64,000 nt of DNA from a candidate division KSB1 bacterium. GTDB lineage: Bacteria; Zhuqueibacterota; Zhuqueibacteria; Residuimicrobiales; Krinioviventaceae. The stretch lies in the NCBI GenBank assembly GCA_034521575.1, contig JAXHMJ010000003.1:722764-786763 (forward strand). Direction: 5' to 3'. Position numbers and translations under genes: made by a program. Under the pieces are notes generated by a model that was given only the letters and a program-made list of their open reading frames with translations, was not told where the DNA came from and did no database searches. Of the stretch, positions 8,771 through 16,573 are shown piece by piece (within the stretch, counting starts at the first letter, position 1; every line of letters begins with the position of its first letter).

Positions 8771-9541
8771 ATGGGGAAGCGTATTTTTCTGAACCGTCTG
8801 TTCATTTCTTGCCTGTGTTTGGCATTGATCTTTACCGGAAAAGGTTATGCTTCTGATTGGGACATCAAATCCGATTATTCACAGTATTACTCGGTTAATA
8901 CTCTGCGCCGGGCTGCTCCCTTGTTCGGTCTGGCCGCTGCCGGTGCGCACAGCGGCTTGGATATGCAGATTCGTCATGGCTATCAGTCCCTGCGGGGTCC
9001 GTCCGGTGACCAAGTTTCCTCATGGTGCAAGCAGCCGGGGGAGGGCAAATTATTGATACCCGCCGCTTTGCTGACCGCATCTCTGCAGCTGTTCTCTGAC
9101 GATGAATCCATCCTGTCTCCGGTTACACAATGGGGACAAAGAGTAACGCGCTCCTATCTGGTAGGCGCGCCGCCCCTGCTGCTTATGCAGCGTTTCACCG
9201 GTGGATCGCGGCCCGGGGAAACAGACGATGGCGCTCAATGGCGTCCCATGCAGGATGCCAACGGAGTAAGCGGACATGCGTTTATGGGCGCGGTGCCGTT
9301 TCTGGTGCTGGGGAACCTGCAGGAATCATCCTGGGTGAAGGCCGTTGCGTTATTCGCGTCCGCCCTACCGGCATGGTCCCGGGTTCATGATGATAAACAT
9401 TTTCTGTCCCAGGCCGTTCTGGGCTGGTCAATGGCAAAATGGGCGGTTGATGCTGTGACCGGCAGCTACAAGCCTAACCCGGATGTCTATATAACACCGG
9501 CAGGCCGCCGATGGGTACTCGGAGTGAACTGGTGCTGGTGA
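8771..9541 (+). CDS. PAP2 superfamily phosphatase, exported or membrane-bound
   Basis: Phosphatidic-acid-phosphatase type 2 family protein. The three catalytic blocks are recognisable: RFTGGSRPGE (motif 1, containing the RP pair), SGHA (motif 2) and SRVHDDKHFLSQAVLGW (motif 3 with the SR pair and the catalytic His-Asp region). A signal peptide or first membrane segment lies at residues ~8-28 (FISCLCLALIFTGKGYAS). I prefer the ATG at 8771, preceded by GAGCAGGA; a GTG at 8753 would overlap the ATPase gene. Likely substrates are lipid phosphates such as undecaprenyl pyrophosphate, which is inference from the family. Confidence 0.85.
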   Translation: MGKRIFLNRLFISCLCLALIFTGKGYASDWDIKSDYSQYYSVNTLRRAAPLFGLAAAGAHSGLDMQIRHGYQSLRGPSGDQVSSWCKQPGEGKLLIPAALLTASLQLFSDDESILSPVTQWGQRVTRSYLVGAPPLLLMQRFTGGSRPGETDDGAQWRPMQDANGVSGHAFMGAVPFLVLGNLQESSWVKAVALFASALPAWSRVHDDKHFLSQAVLGWSMAKWAVDAVTGSYKPNPDVYITPAGRRWVLGVNWCW

Positions 9542-9676
9542 ATGAAAAAGAATTGTCTTTTAGACCGGTTCTGTTTATAGTTGTCTTGTGAAATGTCAGA
9601 ACTCTCATCGGTATAGCGGTTATTGGATACACGATACATGCTCATGACATTCTGACGGAAAAGTATAAACAGCGAT

Positions 9677-10402
9677 TTAACGGCTGCGGGGACGCGATAT
9701 AAAAACAGGGGGCAAGGGTTGGTTTAGAATATGTATGGATAAATCGTTTCTGATATAGAATGTATTTAATTTTCTTATGCATAGAACAAAGCGTAGGACC
9801 GAAATGATAAAACCATTGATCGTTTTTTCATGTGCTGCATTGCTGTTCAGTTGCTCGAAAACCACATGCGTTTCCGCATTATATCCGAGAGATTCATAAA
9901 ACGCGACGGCCTGCGGTCTGGTGGTTTCGGTAATAAACAGGATCTGGGTGCAGTGTTTGTTCCGGGCAAACAATTCCAGGCGTCGCATCAGAGCGCTGCC
10001 AATGCCCCGCCTGTGAGCATGTTGATCAACAATCATATCCTCCATGAGCAAAAAAGGGCGGCAGTCGCCGTACAGGCTGTGACAGACAATTCCCATGACG
10101 GCGCCGACAATTTTTTGATCTGCAACAGCGCAGAGAAATAAATAATCAGGATGTTCAACGAGTTCATTGTATTTTTCCAGCATGCATTCAATATCCGAAG
10201 CTTCATCAGAGACCGGCTGCAGCCCAGAAACAGAGTGACCACGAATCCGGCAAGAGCCATTGCATGTTGCATCGTATTTCCTTATTATGACTTTGGCTTT
10301 CTGTTTAATATACTCAGAGCACTGTTGGGAATCAAGCATCAAATATAAAGTATTTGCTCTAAATGTACGATAAACAAAAAATCTCTTGACAACGCGGATC
10401 AA
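9677..10402 (-). CDS. GNAT family N-acetyltransferase, start uncertain
   Basis: Acetyl-CoA-dependent acetyltransferase. The core of a single GNAT domain is clear: DEASDIECMLEKYNELVEHP, LFLCAVADQKIVGAVMGIV, then motif A RRGIGSALMRRLE and the terminal AVAFYESLGY. The full 241-residue frame is longer than the ~150-residue family norm at both ends. Upstream of the domain the sequence is not conserved, and the only good ribosome site (AAGGAA) precedes an ATG at 10272 in another frame, so a frameshift near 10215 is likely. The C-terminal ~60 residues after the domain also look non-native. It is convergent with the PAP2 gene and divergent from fur. Confidence 0.72.
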   Translation of the reverse strand: MIRVVKRFFVYRTFRANTLYLMLDSQQCSEYIKQKAKVIIRKYDATCNGSCRIRGHSVSGLQPVSDEASDIECMLEKYNELVEHPDYLFLCAVADQKIVGAVMGIVCHSLYGDCRPFLLMEDMIVDQHAHRRGIGSALMRRLELFARNKHCTQILFITETTRPQAVAFYESLGYNAETHVVFEQLNSNAAHEKTINGFIISVLRFVLCIRKLNTFYIRNDLSIHILNQPLPPVFISRPRSR

Positions 10403-10439
10403 TTTTTGTATATTTTAAATGAAAATAATTATCAATTAG
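10386..10439 (+). promoter_or_regulatory. fur promoter with overlapping Fur-like operator
   Basis: TTGACA (10386-10391), a 17-base spacer and TATATT (10409-10414) make a near-consensus sigma-70 promoter. A 19-base segment at 10421-10439 matches the Fur consensus GATAATGATAATCATTATC at about 12 of 19 positions and lies across the predicted start of transcription. This suggests autoregulation. Confidence 0.7.
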
Positions 10440-10452
10440 CGACAGAGACGGA

Positions 10453-10938
10453 ATGGCGTTTCAAAGCGAAATAAATAAAACAGATACAGACAAGTGGTGG
10501 CAGGCGCGTTTGAGCGATGCCGGATATAAACTGACCGAACCGCGCAAACTGGTGCTAAGTGTGATGCAGGCAACAGAGGATCACCTCAGTGCTGAGGATA
10601 TTTATGTGCAGGCGCTTAAAATCAAGCCATCGGTCGGTCTGACTACCGTGTACCGGACGCTGGAATTGTTAACCAAAGTCGGTCTGGCGCAGCGTTTTGA
10701 TTTTGGTGACGGCAAAGCCCGATTCGAACTGACCAACAGCGCACACAAACCCGGACATCACCATCATCTGGTCTGCACGCGCTGCAAGACCATCATAGAT
10801 TATGATGACTTTGTCCAGGAAGAGATCGAGCTGATGAACAGGACTGAAAAAGAACTGTCGAAAAACCATGCGTTTAAAATCACACATCATATTATTCATT
10901 TTTACGGTGTGTGCCGGGACTGCCGGCAGGCTCGATAA
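10453..10938 (+). CDS. fur: Fur family metal-dependent repressor
   Basis: Ferric-uptake-regulator family protein, 161 residues. The N-terminal winged helix contains LTEPRKLVLSVMQATEDHLS and VGLTTVYRTLELL, the DNA-recognition helix of Fur proteins. The dimerisation domain has the metal site GHHHHLVC and two CxxC pairs (CTRC and CRDC) that build the structural zinc site. Whether it senses iron, zinc or peroxide cannot be settled from sequence, but the downstream site at 10957-10975 is a close match to the iron-type Fur box, so Fur proper is the best guess. The start at ATG 10453 follows the promoter and operator at the expected distance. Confidence 0.92.
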   Translation: MAFQSEINKTDTDKWWQARLSDAGYKLTEPRKLVLSVMQATEDHLSAEDIYVQALKIKPSVGLTTVYRTLELLTKVGLAQRFDFGDGKARFELTNSAHKPGHHHHLVCTRCKTIIDYDDFVQEEIELMNRTEKELSKNHAFKITHHIIHFYGVCRDCRQAR

Positions 10939-10956
10939 AAAATTTTACCCTATAAT

Positions 10957-10975
10957 GAAAATGATTATCATTATC
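10957..10975 (+). promoter_or_regulatory. Fur box upstream of the DUF5320 cluster
   Basis: GAAAATGATTATCATTATC matches the 19-base Fur consensus at 17 positions. A TATAAT at 10951-10956 directly abuts it, so bound Fur would block RNA polymerase. It lies 16 bases before the start codon of the next gene. Basis: sequence plus the known E. coli-type consensus. Confidence 0.82.
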
Positions 10976-10991
10976 ATAAAAGGACAACGAT

Positions 10992-11495
10992 ATGGCGAAA
11001 TTTGACGGAAAGGGGCCATTGGGTAACGGACCCCTGACCGGATGCGGCGGTGGATATTGTATTCTGAAGCTCGATGCTGAAACGCCGCCCGAGAATCATC
11101 ATGTAATTCAAAATAAAACAAAGGAGGTTCATATGCCAGCTGGAGACAGAACAGGACCCCGGGGAATGGGGCCCATGACCGGTCGTGGCGCCGGATTTTG
11201 CGCCGGTTTTTCACGACCGGGGTACGCCAGTCCGGGCGCCGGACGCGGAATTGGAATGCGCGGCGGCGGCCGGGGATGGCGCAATCGCTATGTTGCCACC
11301 GGAATGACCGGATGGCAGCGAGCAGGCTGGGGCGGAGGTGCTGTACCACCGTCTGCACCTTATCAGCCTGAGCCGGAAGATGAACTCGAGTCGCTGCAGG
11401 CTCAGGCCCGGAGCATGCAGCAAAACCTGGAGCAGATTAATCAGCGCATTCAGGAACTGGAAAACTCGAATTCATCCGATGAAAAGTCCAATTGA
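10992..11495 (+). CDS. DUF5320-type glycine-rich protein, apparently a fusion of two units
   Basis: Function unknown. The frame contains two similar N-termini. Unit one (MAKFDGKGPLGNGPLTGCGG, then GYCILKL) is a short Gly-rich leader. Unit two begins at ATG 11133 (MPAGDRTGPRGMGPMTGRGA, then GFCAGF) and continues through a Gly/Arg-rich region (GRGIGMRGGGRGWRNRYVAT) to a C-terminal coiled coil (ELESLQAQARSMQQNLEQIN). A strong AAGGAGG at 11121-11127 sits 5 bases before the second ATG, which suggests two separate genes, 10992-~11132 and 11133-11495, whose in-frame join is due to a lost stop or an indel. DUF5320 proteins commonly sit beside nitrogenase-cofactor-like and Mrp proteins; here they sit behind a Fur box. 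Confidence 0.78.
   Translation: MAKFDGKGPLGNGPLTGCGGGYCILKLDAETPPENHHVIQNKTKEVHMPAGDRTGPRGMGPMTGRGAGFCAGFSRPGYASPGAGRGIGMRGGGRGWRNRYVATGMTGWQRAGWGGGAVPPSAPYQPEPEDELESLQAQARSMQQNLEQINQRIQELENSNSSDEKSN
11121..11127 (+). promoter_or_regulatory. Ribosome-binding site inside the DUF5320 frame
   Basis: AAGGAGG, five bases before ATG 11133. Its strength argues that translation starts here and not only at 10992. Confidence 0.7.
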
Positions 11496-11596
11496 ATCGA
11501 TCGTATCGTCATAACAGGAATCCCCGAGGCATCGGGCGCGGCTGCCGGGGGCGGGGAGGCCGCGCCCGCTTTTCAAAATGAACGGGAAAGGATTTT

Positions 11597-11821
11597 ATGC
11601 CACGAGGAAATGGAACAGGACCTGCCGGACGGGGCAGGGGCGCCGGACGCGGACGCCCTCAGGATAGCGGCCGCGGAAGAATGGGCGGCAATCGCCCCGG
11701 TTCCGGCCCGTCCGGACAGTGTCTCTGTCCGCAATGCGGAAACAAAGTACAGCATCAGGCCGGTGTTCCCTGTTATGATCTCACCTGTCCCGCCTGCGGC
11801 GCCAAAATGGCACGCGAGTAA
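11597..11821 (+). CDS. Small Gly/Arg-rich zinc-ribbon protein
   Basis: A 74-residue protein with a Gly/Arg-rich first half (MPRGNGTGPAGRGRGAGRGR) and a C-terminal zinc ribbon CPQCGNKVQHQ ... CPACGAKM, two CxxC pairs plus an extra cysteine in GVPCYDLTC. Similar small proteins accompany DUF5320 and radical SAM genes in anaerobes; their function is unknown. A GGAAAGG ribosome site precedes the ATG. The first residues resemble the start of both DUF5320 units, so the three probably share ancestry in the leader. Confidence 0.75.
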   Translation: MPRGNGTGPAGRGRGAGRGRPQDSGRGRMGGNRPGSGPSGQCLCPQCGNKVQHQAGVPCYDLTCPACGAKMARE

Positions 11822-11906
11822 TCTGCTGTCCCTGACATGCAGGATCGCGCCGGTGCATTTTTCGTGAACATTTGGCGCCGGCGCGTTTTTTCAAGAGGAT
11901 TGGAAT

Positions 11907-12377
11907 ATGAAAAACCGGTTGACATTCGGTCCCGTGCCTTCCAGGCGCCTGGGAATCAGTCTGGGTATTAACAATATCCCGCCCAAAACCTGCACCTATT
12001 CCTGTATTTATTGTCAGATAGGGCGCGGCAAGTCTGTGCCTGCCCTACCCTGTGAACTGTACAACCCTGATGCCGTGATTGCAGATGCGCAAGAACAGCT
12101 GAATTGTTTACGGTCGTGCGATGAATGGCCGGATTATTTGACTTTTGTACCTGACGGTGAACCGACTCTGGATATGCATCTGGGAGGCGAGATTCAGGCA
12201 CTGTTGTCAAACGAGATCAAAATCGCCGTGATCACCAATAGTTCGCTGCTGACACTACCGGCTGTGCGCGATGCGTTGATGCATGCGCACCGGGTTTCGG
12301 TCAAGATTGATCCTTGGGCAAAATCTTTTCAACAGGCCGGATCAATAAACGGCAAACGTTTAACAACCGGCCCATAG
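11907..12377 (+). pseudogene. Radical SAM protein, C-terminally truncated
   Basis: Radical SAM enzyme related to the COG0731 group. The N-terminus FGPVPSRRLGISLGINNIPP and the cluster-binding CxxxCxxC motif (CTYSCIYC, followed by QIGRG) are intact, as is TFVPDGEPTLD. The normal protein is about 240-300 residues; this frame ends at 156, just after the RVSVKID strand, and the last ~20 residues are not conserved. Neither of the other frames downstream carries a convincing remainder before the next gene at 12513, so part of the 3' half seems to be missing and not merely out of frame. Context: last gene of the Fur-box cluster. Confidence 0.75.
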
Positions 12378-12512
12378 ACGTGTTGACTGTATGACGGGCT
12401 TTTTTGATCATCGGGGGCATTGGGGGCGCACCGGGTTGCGAGTCAGGCCTGTGTTCTTTTTCTTGCAATTCTGATAAAAATGCCTAAATTCATTCAACAG
12501 ATGAGGACAGTT

Positions 12513-13813
12513 ATGAATATACTGAAATCAGTGTTGCGGCGGGAAGTGTTTCCGGCGCTGGGCTGTACGGAACCCATTGCGCTGGCGTATGCAGCCGGAC
12601 TCGCCGCGCGCGATGTAACGGGTGATTTGGATACTCTGGACATTTGTGTGGATCCGGGGGTCTATAAAAACGGATTTGCGGTGACGGTGCCCAATACCGA
12701 TGGACAGAAAGGCAATCGGATCGCGGCGACGCTCGGAGCGCTGATCAAACGACCGGATTTGCAGATGCAGGTACTGAAACTTGTGACGCCCGCCCTTATT
12801 GAACAGGCGCTTTTTTTGATCCGCAAGGACCGCATTCATCTGACCTTTGATGCTCAATTGACAGAGTTGACCATCAATGTTCATCTGCAGACCACAGCAG
12901 GCGACACGGCGCATGTGATGATTCGCGGAGCGCATACGCATGTGGTCTACCATGAGGTAAACGGCAATGTGAAACTGGATTTACGAGCACAGCAGCAACC
13001 TCACGATCCGGATGATGGCGGAAGCGATTACAAGACGTTGCTGAAACGAGCCCGATTCCCGGATTTTCTGCGCTGGGTCAAAGAAATGGATGAACAGGAC
13101 CGCGCGTTCATTCAGCAAGGCATTGATATGAATCTCGAGATCGCCGAGGCGGGCAAGGCGCTTGATAAAGTGGGACACTATGTGTCCAATTTGCTGGAAA
13201 AAGGCTATCTGGTTGACGACGTGTTTACCGCCAGCAAGATACTCACCGCCTCTGCAACCGATGCGCGCATGGCAGGTTTAAACTATCCGGTGATGGCCAG
13301 CGGCGGCAGCGGTAATCAGGGGATCGTCGCGATTCTGGTGCCGTATACCGTGGGACATTATTACAAAATCCCGCAGCCGGTCATTCTGGAAAGCATTGCC
13401 TTGTCACATCTGATCAATAGCTATATCAAATGCTATACCGGTGATTTGTCCGTGCTCTGCGGCTGCGCCGTGGCAGCCGGGCCGGCGCTGCGGTGGCGAT
13501 TGTCTTTCAGCAGTATCCCGATGATGTGGAAATGACCCTGGCCCTGAACACCGTGCTCAGCGATCTGGGCGGTATGCTCTGTGACGGCGCCAAAGCCGGG
13601 TGCGCCCTCAAGGTTGCCAGTTCCACGGATTCCGCGATCCGCGCCGCCTATATGGCGCTGAACGGTCACGGCATCACCCATACGGAAGGATTCGTCGGAC
13701 GCAGCCTGGAAGAAACCGTCATGCATCTGGGACAAATATGCCACGACGGCATGTCGCACGTGGACGAAACCATGCTCGATATTATGCTGGAGAAAACTCT
13801 GCCGGAATCCTGA
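12513..13813 (+). pseudogene. cyuA: L-cysteine desulfidase / UPF0597 family, one frameshift
   Basis: Homologue of CyuA (YhaM) and archaeal L-cysteine desulfidase, an iron-sulfur enzyme that breaks cysteine down to pyruvate, ammonia and sulfide. ALGCTEPIALAYAAG at the N-terminus, KNGFAVTVPNT, MASGGSGNQGI and CYTGDLSVLCGCAVAAG carry the conserved cysteines and Gly-rich loops. The open frame shifts at about 13480; inserting one G in CCGGGCC yields AAGAGAAVAIVFQQYPDD and a continuous product through GMLCDGAKAGCALKV to the stop at 13813, ~433 residues, the family norm. I start at ATG 12513 because the sequence before it is not conserved. Probably an intact gene with a consensus error. Confidence 0.87.
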
Positions 13814-13902
13814 ACAAGAGCAGGGAACCAGCACGCAATGATGGCGTTTTCAAAATCTATATTGTCTTTTTGACTTTAGACTTTTCACTCAGCGGAGGGA
13901 TC

Positions 13903-14715
13903 ATGCGCAAATCATCGCAGGTTGTTTTCATCACCGGCGCTACCTCCGGGATCGGTCGCTGCTGTGCCGTGTATCTGCACCAGCGCGGTCACCGGGTTTA
14001 CGGCGCCGGGCGTGGTGTGCAACAGGAACACGAGTTTGACTTTCAGGCGCTGCGTATGGACGTCAATGAGGAAACATCCGTGCAGCAGGCGGTCAATCAT
14101 GTGCTCGAACGCGAGGGACGACTCGATGTGCTGATCAACAGCGCCGGTATTGCCGCATCCGGGGCTGCGGAGGAGGTTCCGGACGAGGCGGCCCGTCAGG
14201 TGATGCAAACCAATTTTTGGGGCGCGCACCGCATGTGCCGTATGGTGCTGCCCGGCATGCGTCAACGTAAACAGGGCCTGATTGTCAATATCAGCTCCAT
14301 CGGCGGACTCGTCGCGATTCCGTTTCAGGCGTTTTACAGCGCCGCCAAATTTGCCCTGGAGGGCTATACCGAATCCCTGCGCATGGAAGTGGCGCCCTGG
14401 AATATCCATGTGGTGCTTGTTGAACCGGGAAATTTCAAGACCGCGATCACGCAAAACCGTAAATGTTACAGTGACCGTTCATCGCCGTATCGACACAGGC
14501 TCGAGCGCGCTGAAGATGTCATGGCATCCGACGAACAATCCGCACCCGAACCTGAGGCTGTGGCGCGGCTCGTTGAACGCCTGATGCATAGCCGCAAACC
14601 GCGTCTGCGCTACCGTTGCGGACGCTTTCTCGATACGCTTGCACCGACCGTCAAAACATGGCTGCCGCAGTCATGGTTTCAGAAAATCATTCAAAGCTAC
14701 TACGACCGGGAATAG
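13903..14715 (+). CDS. Short-chain dehydrogenase/reductase (SDR)
   Basis: Classical SDR oxidoreductase with a Rossmann fold. TGATSGIG is the NAD(P) dinucleotide motif, DVLINSAGIAASG holds the NAG-like element, NISSIGG carries the catalytic serine, YSAAK the Tyr-Lys pair, and VEPGNFKT the PG motif. Length 270 residues is at the long end for the family. ATG 13903 is preceded by AGCGGAGGGATC; the longer frame upstream of it overlaps the previous gene and is not conserved. Cofactor preference and substrate cannot be told. It starts 90 bases after the cysteine desulfidase gene. Confidence 0.92.
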   Translation: MRKSSQVVFITGATSGIGRCCAVYLHQRGHRVYGAGRGVQQEHEFDFQALRMDVNEETSVQQAVNHVLEREGRLDVLINSAGIAASGAAEEVPDEAARQVMQTNFWGAHRMCRMVLPGMRQRKQGLIVNISSIGGLVAIPFQAFYSAAKFALEGYTESLRMEVAPWNIHVVLVEPGNFKTAITQNRKCYSDRSSPYRHRLERAEDVMASDEQSAPEPEAVARLVERLMHSRKPRLRYRCGRFLDTLAPTVKTWLPQSWFQKIIQSYYDRE

Positions 14716-14873
14716 ACGCCTGCAGAATTGAACCGCAGGATGATGTCATGACTCTTTGTTGTTTGAGGATATAGAACAGGTATGATGAGCGACGTTGCAG
14801 ATTTTCTGCAGCCCGCTGTTCGTGTTTTGCAAGATATAACAGCAATAAAAATGTCTCAATGGAGGTATATGAT

Positions 14874-15179
14874 ATGGCTATTATGGAAATCAGTGTGGTG
14901 CCGCTGGGCACGGGCAGCGCGTCTGTGAGCAAATACGTCGCCGCTGCCGTCAGGGCGCTGGAGGGCAATGAGGATGTCACTTATACCTTGACACCTATGG
15001 GGACCGTGGTCGAAGCCGGCTCTGTAGAGATGCTGTTCGAAGCGGCCGCGCGTATGCACCGTGCCGTTTCAGAAACGCCGAATGTGCCCCGGGTCCTGAC
15101 CTCGATGAAAATCGATGACCGCAGGGACAAACAGCAGGCGGGATCCGACAAGGTGAATGCTGTGCAGACCAAGCTTTAA
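14874..15179 (+). CDS. MTH1187 family thiamine-binding protein (UPF0045)
   Basis: Small alpha/beta protein of 101 residues in the UPF0045/YqgV group, which binds thiamine or hydroxymethylpyrimidine-type ligands. The N-terminus AIMEISVVPLGTGSASVSKY and the segment YTLTPMGTVVEAGSVE are typical, and RVLTSMKIDDRRDK closes the domain. A GGAGG eight bases before ATG 14874 fixes the start. No transport partner is next to it. Confidence 0.88.
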   Translation: MAIMEISVVPLGTGSASVSKYVAAAVRALEGNEDVTYTLTPMGTVVEAGSVEMLFEAAARMHRAVSETPNVPRVLTSMKIDDRRDKQQAGSDKVNAVQTKL

Positions 15180-15195
15180 CCCCTTTTTTTCATTC

Positions 15196-15226
15196 GGCCG
15201 GTGTTTGCTCCAGCAAAACACCGGCC
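15196..15226. terminator. GC-rich inverted repeat after the thiamine-binding gene
   Basis: GGCCGGTGTTT and AAACACCGGCC pair perfectly (11 bp) around a 9-base loop, 16 bases after the stop. There is no T-run on its 3' side, so termination efficiency is uncertain. Confidence 0.5.
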
Positions 15227-15235
15227 AGTTCGGAA

Positions 15236-15906
15236 ACAATCTATTCTTTAACCATCCTGTGGTCCGGATTCAACCAGTTTCCCGTTGATCATGAACACAA
15301 ATATATCCTATTCGGCTGGGTGGGACAAGCCGCAGCGCCCGGATTTGCCTACCTGATGCCGCAGGATGTGCTGCCGTATGACAGTCCGGCCCTGCAGCGC
15401 GCCGTGCGCTTTCTGGATTTTTTATCGGACACTGAATTTTAGGAGCGCGGCTATTATACCTGGTTCAACACCCACATGCAGGCCTGGCGACAGGGTGCCT
15501 GGAACCAACGCCCGGAATGGCTGTCCCCGGGACAGGCCATGCTGAATATGGCCGATGCGATTGGGGCGGGAGAGCGGCAAAATATGGACACGTCGAAATG
15601 GAAAGCGTTTTTGCGCAAATCTGCTGATTTTCATGCCCGGCGCATGTTGTCGCCCGACTGGCAGCCGGAATCCTCCACTAAAGCCTTTTTTTTATTGCGC
15701 CCCTGATTGCGGCGAATAATCTATTGAATTGAGATATCTGCGAACAGGCCGCGCTAAAAGCCGGTGAACATTATACCGAACGTCACGTGGACATGGACGA
15801 ACCCTACCGCCACGGTTATTCCGAGCACTGGTCTGTGTTCTGAATCATCGCGCATTTTCTCACCGGCGCCGCGATGCTTGATGCCTTTGGAGTACCGCTG
15901 ACGCAA
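15236..15906 (+). pseudogene. Decayed gene of unknown family
   Basis: A readable protein-like frame can be followed for ~220 residues but has no start codon and several lesions. It begins YSLTILWSGFNQFPVDHEHK, is interrupted by TAG at 15440-15442 (DTEF*ERGYYTWFNTH), continues to a run of eight T near 15690 where adding one T restores FFIAPLIAANNLLN, then hits TGA at 15730-15732 (LLN*DICEQAALKAGEHY) and TGA at 15841-15843 (HWSVF*IIAHFLTGAAML). All three stops fit TGG tryptophan codons changed by G-to-A. I do not recognise the family; the amino-acid composition (aromatic, helical) would suit an alpha/alpha-barrel protein, which is only a guess. Nothing downstream continues it. Confidence 0.6.
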
Positions 15907-16490
15907 CAAGTCCGTGCGTTCCGGTTGGCGGTTGCATCGGTTGTGAGCGTTATTGATTGGGGTGTGCGGTCCGGCGAGTTGATTCGCCCTTTCAGGGCTT
16001 TTACTGCGATTTGGCGAGGTCCCACCCGGGGCTGCTCTACGCCGCCCTTTCAGGGCTGGGACTGTGCCGCGGTATATGACTGCAATAACCTGAAACCATC
16101 ATCAGAATCTTGGCCCCGGCCTCGGGCCGGGGATGGCTGTCATTCTTGCCATACGGCACGATTCAGTCTGCGATGCTCTGCATCGCTCCCAAATAAGATG
16201 CATTCTGGTATGCGTCTGATGATGTAGGCCGTCGAGTTCGTCGGCCCTGTGCCGGAGCGCACATTTTTGAATGCGATCATTGTTTACCATGCGGCCTCGA
16301 AATCTGTTGTATTCAACTCGCTTGTGTTCTCTTTTAACCAACTAACCTGGTCGAAAAATAACGATTGTCCGGAGCGGTTTAAATGAATGAAATTCGACGC
16401 ATCAAACGTTTTCTGTTTAGCAAACAAACTGCGAGGAAGGTTGTAAAAAAGATGTTACAAGTATATAAATAATAATATATAAAAAGGAGG
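15907..16490. other. Non-coding stretch with short repeats and hairpins
   Basis: No credible gene. CGCCCTTTCAGGGCT occurs twice (15985-15999 and 16043-16057), each able to fold on itself; CCCGGCCTCGGGCCGGGG near 16115-16132 forms another hairpin. A consensus-like AAAAAGGAGG at 16481-16490 has no start codon after it. The stretch resembles small structured intergenic repeats seen in many environmental genomes. Confidence 0.55.
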
Positions 16491-16524
16491 TAAAACAGAA
16501 CGTACTATAGTACGTTCTGTTTTA
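16491..16524. terminator. Perfect 34-bp palindrome at the end of the saccharide locus
   Basis: TAAAACAGAACGTACTA is followed immediately by its exact reverse complement, with no loop bases. It lies 49 bases beyond the stop of GH31, the last gene of the minus-strand locus, and ends in TTTTA on both strands, so a bidirectional terminator is the simplest reading. It could equally be a protein-binding site. Confidence 0.6.
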
Positions 16525-16573
16525 GTGTCGAGATACAGGTCGGGGGTGGGATAATCACGAGAGGGGTGTTGTT

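Noticed and set aside
16481..16490. A ribosome-binding site AAAAAGGAGG announcing a small gene
   Set aside because: The palindrome follows directly and no start codon with an open frame of any length comes after it.
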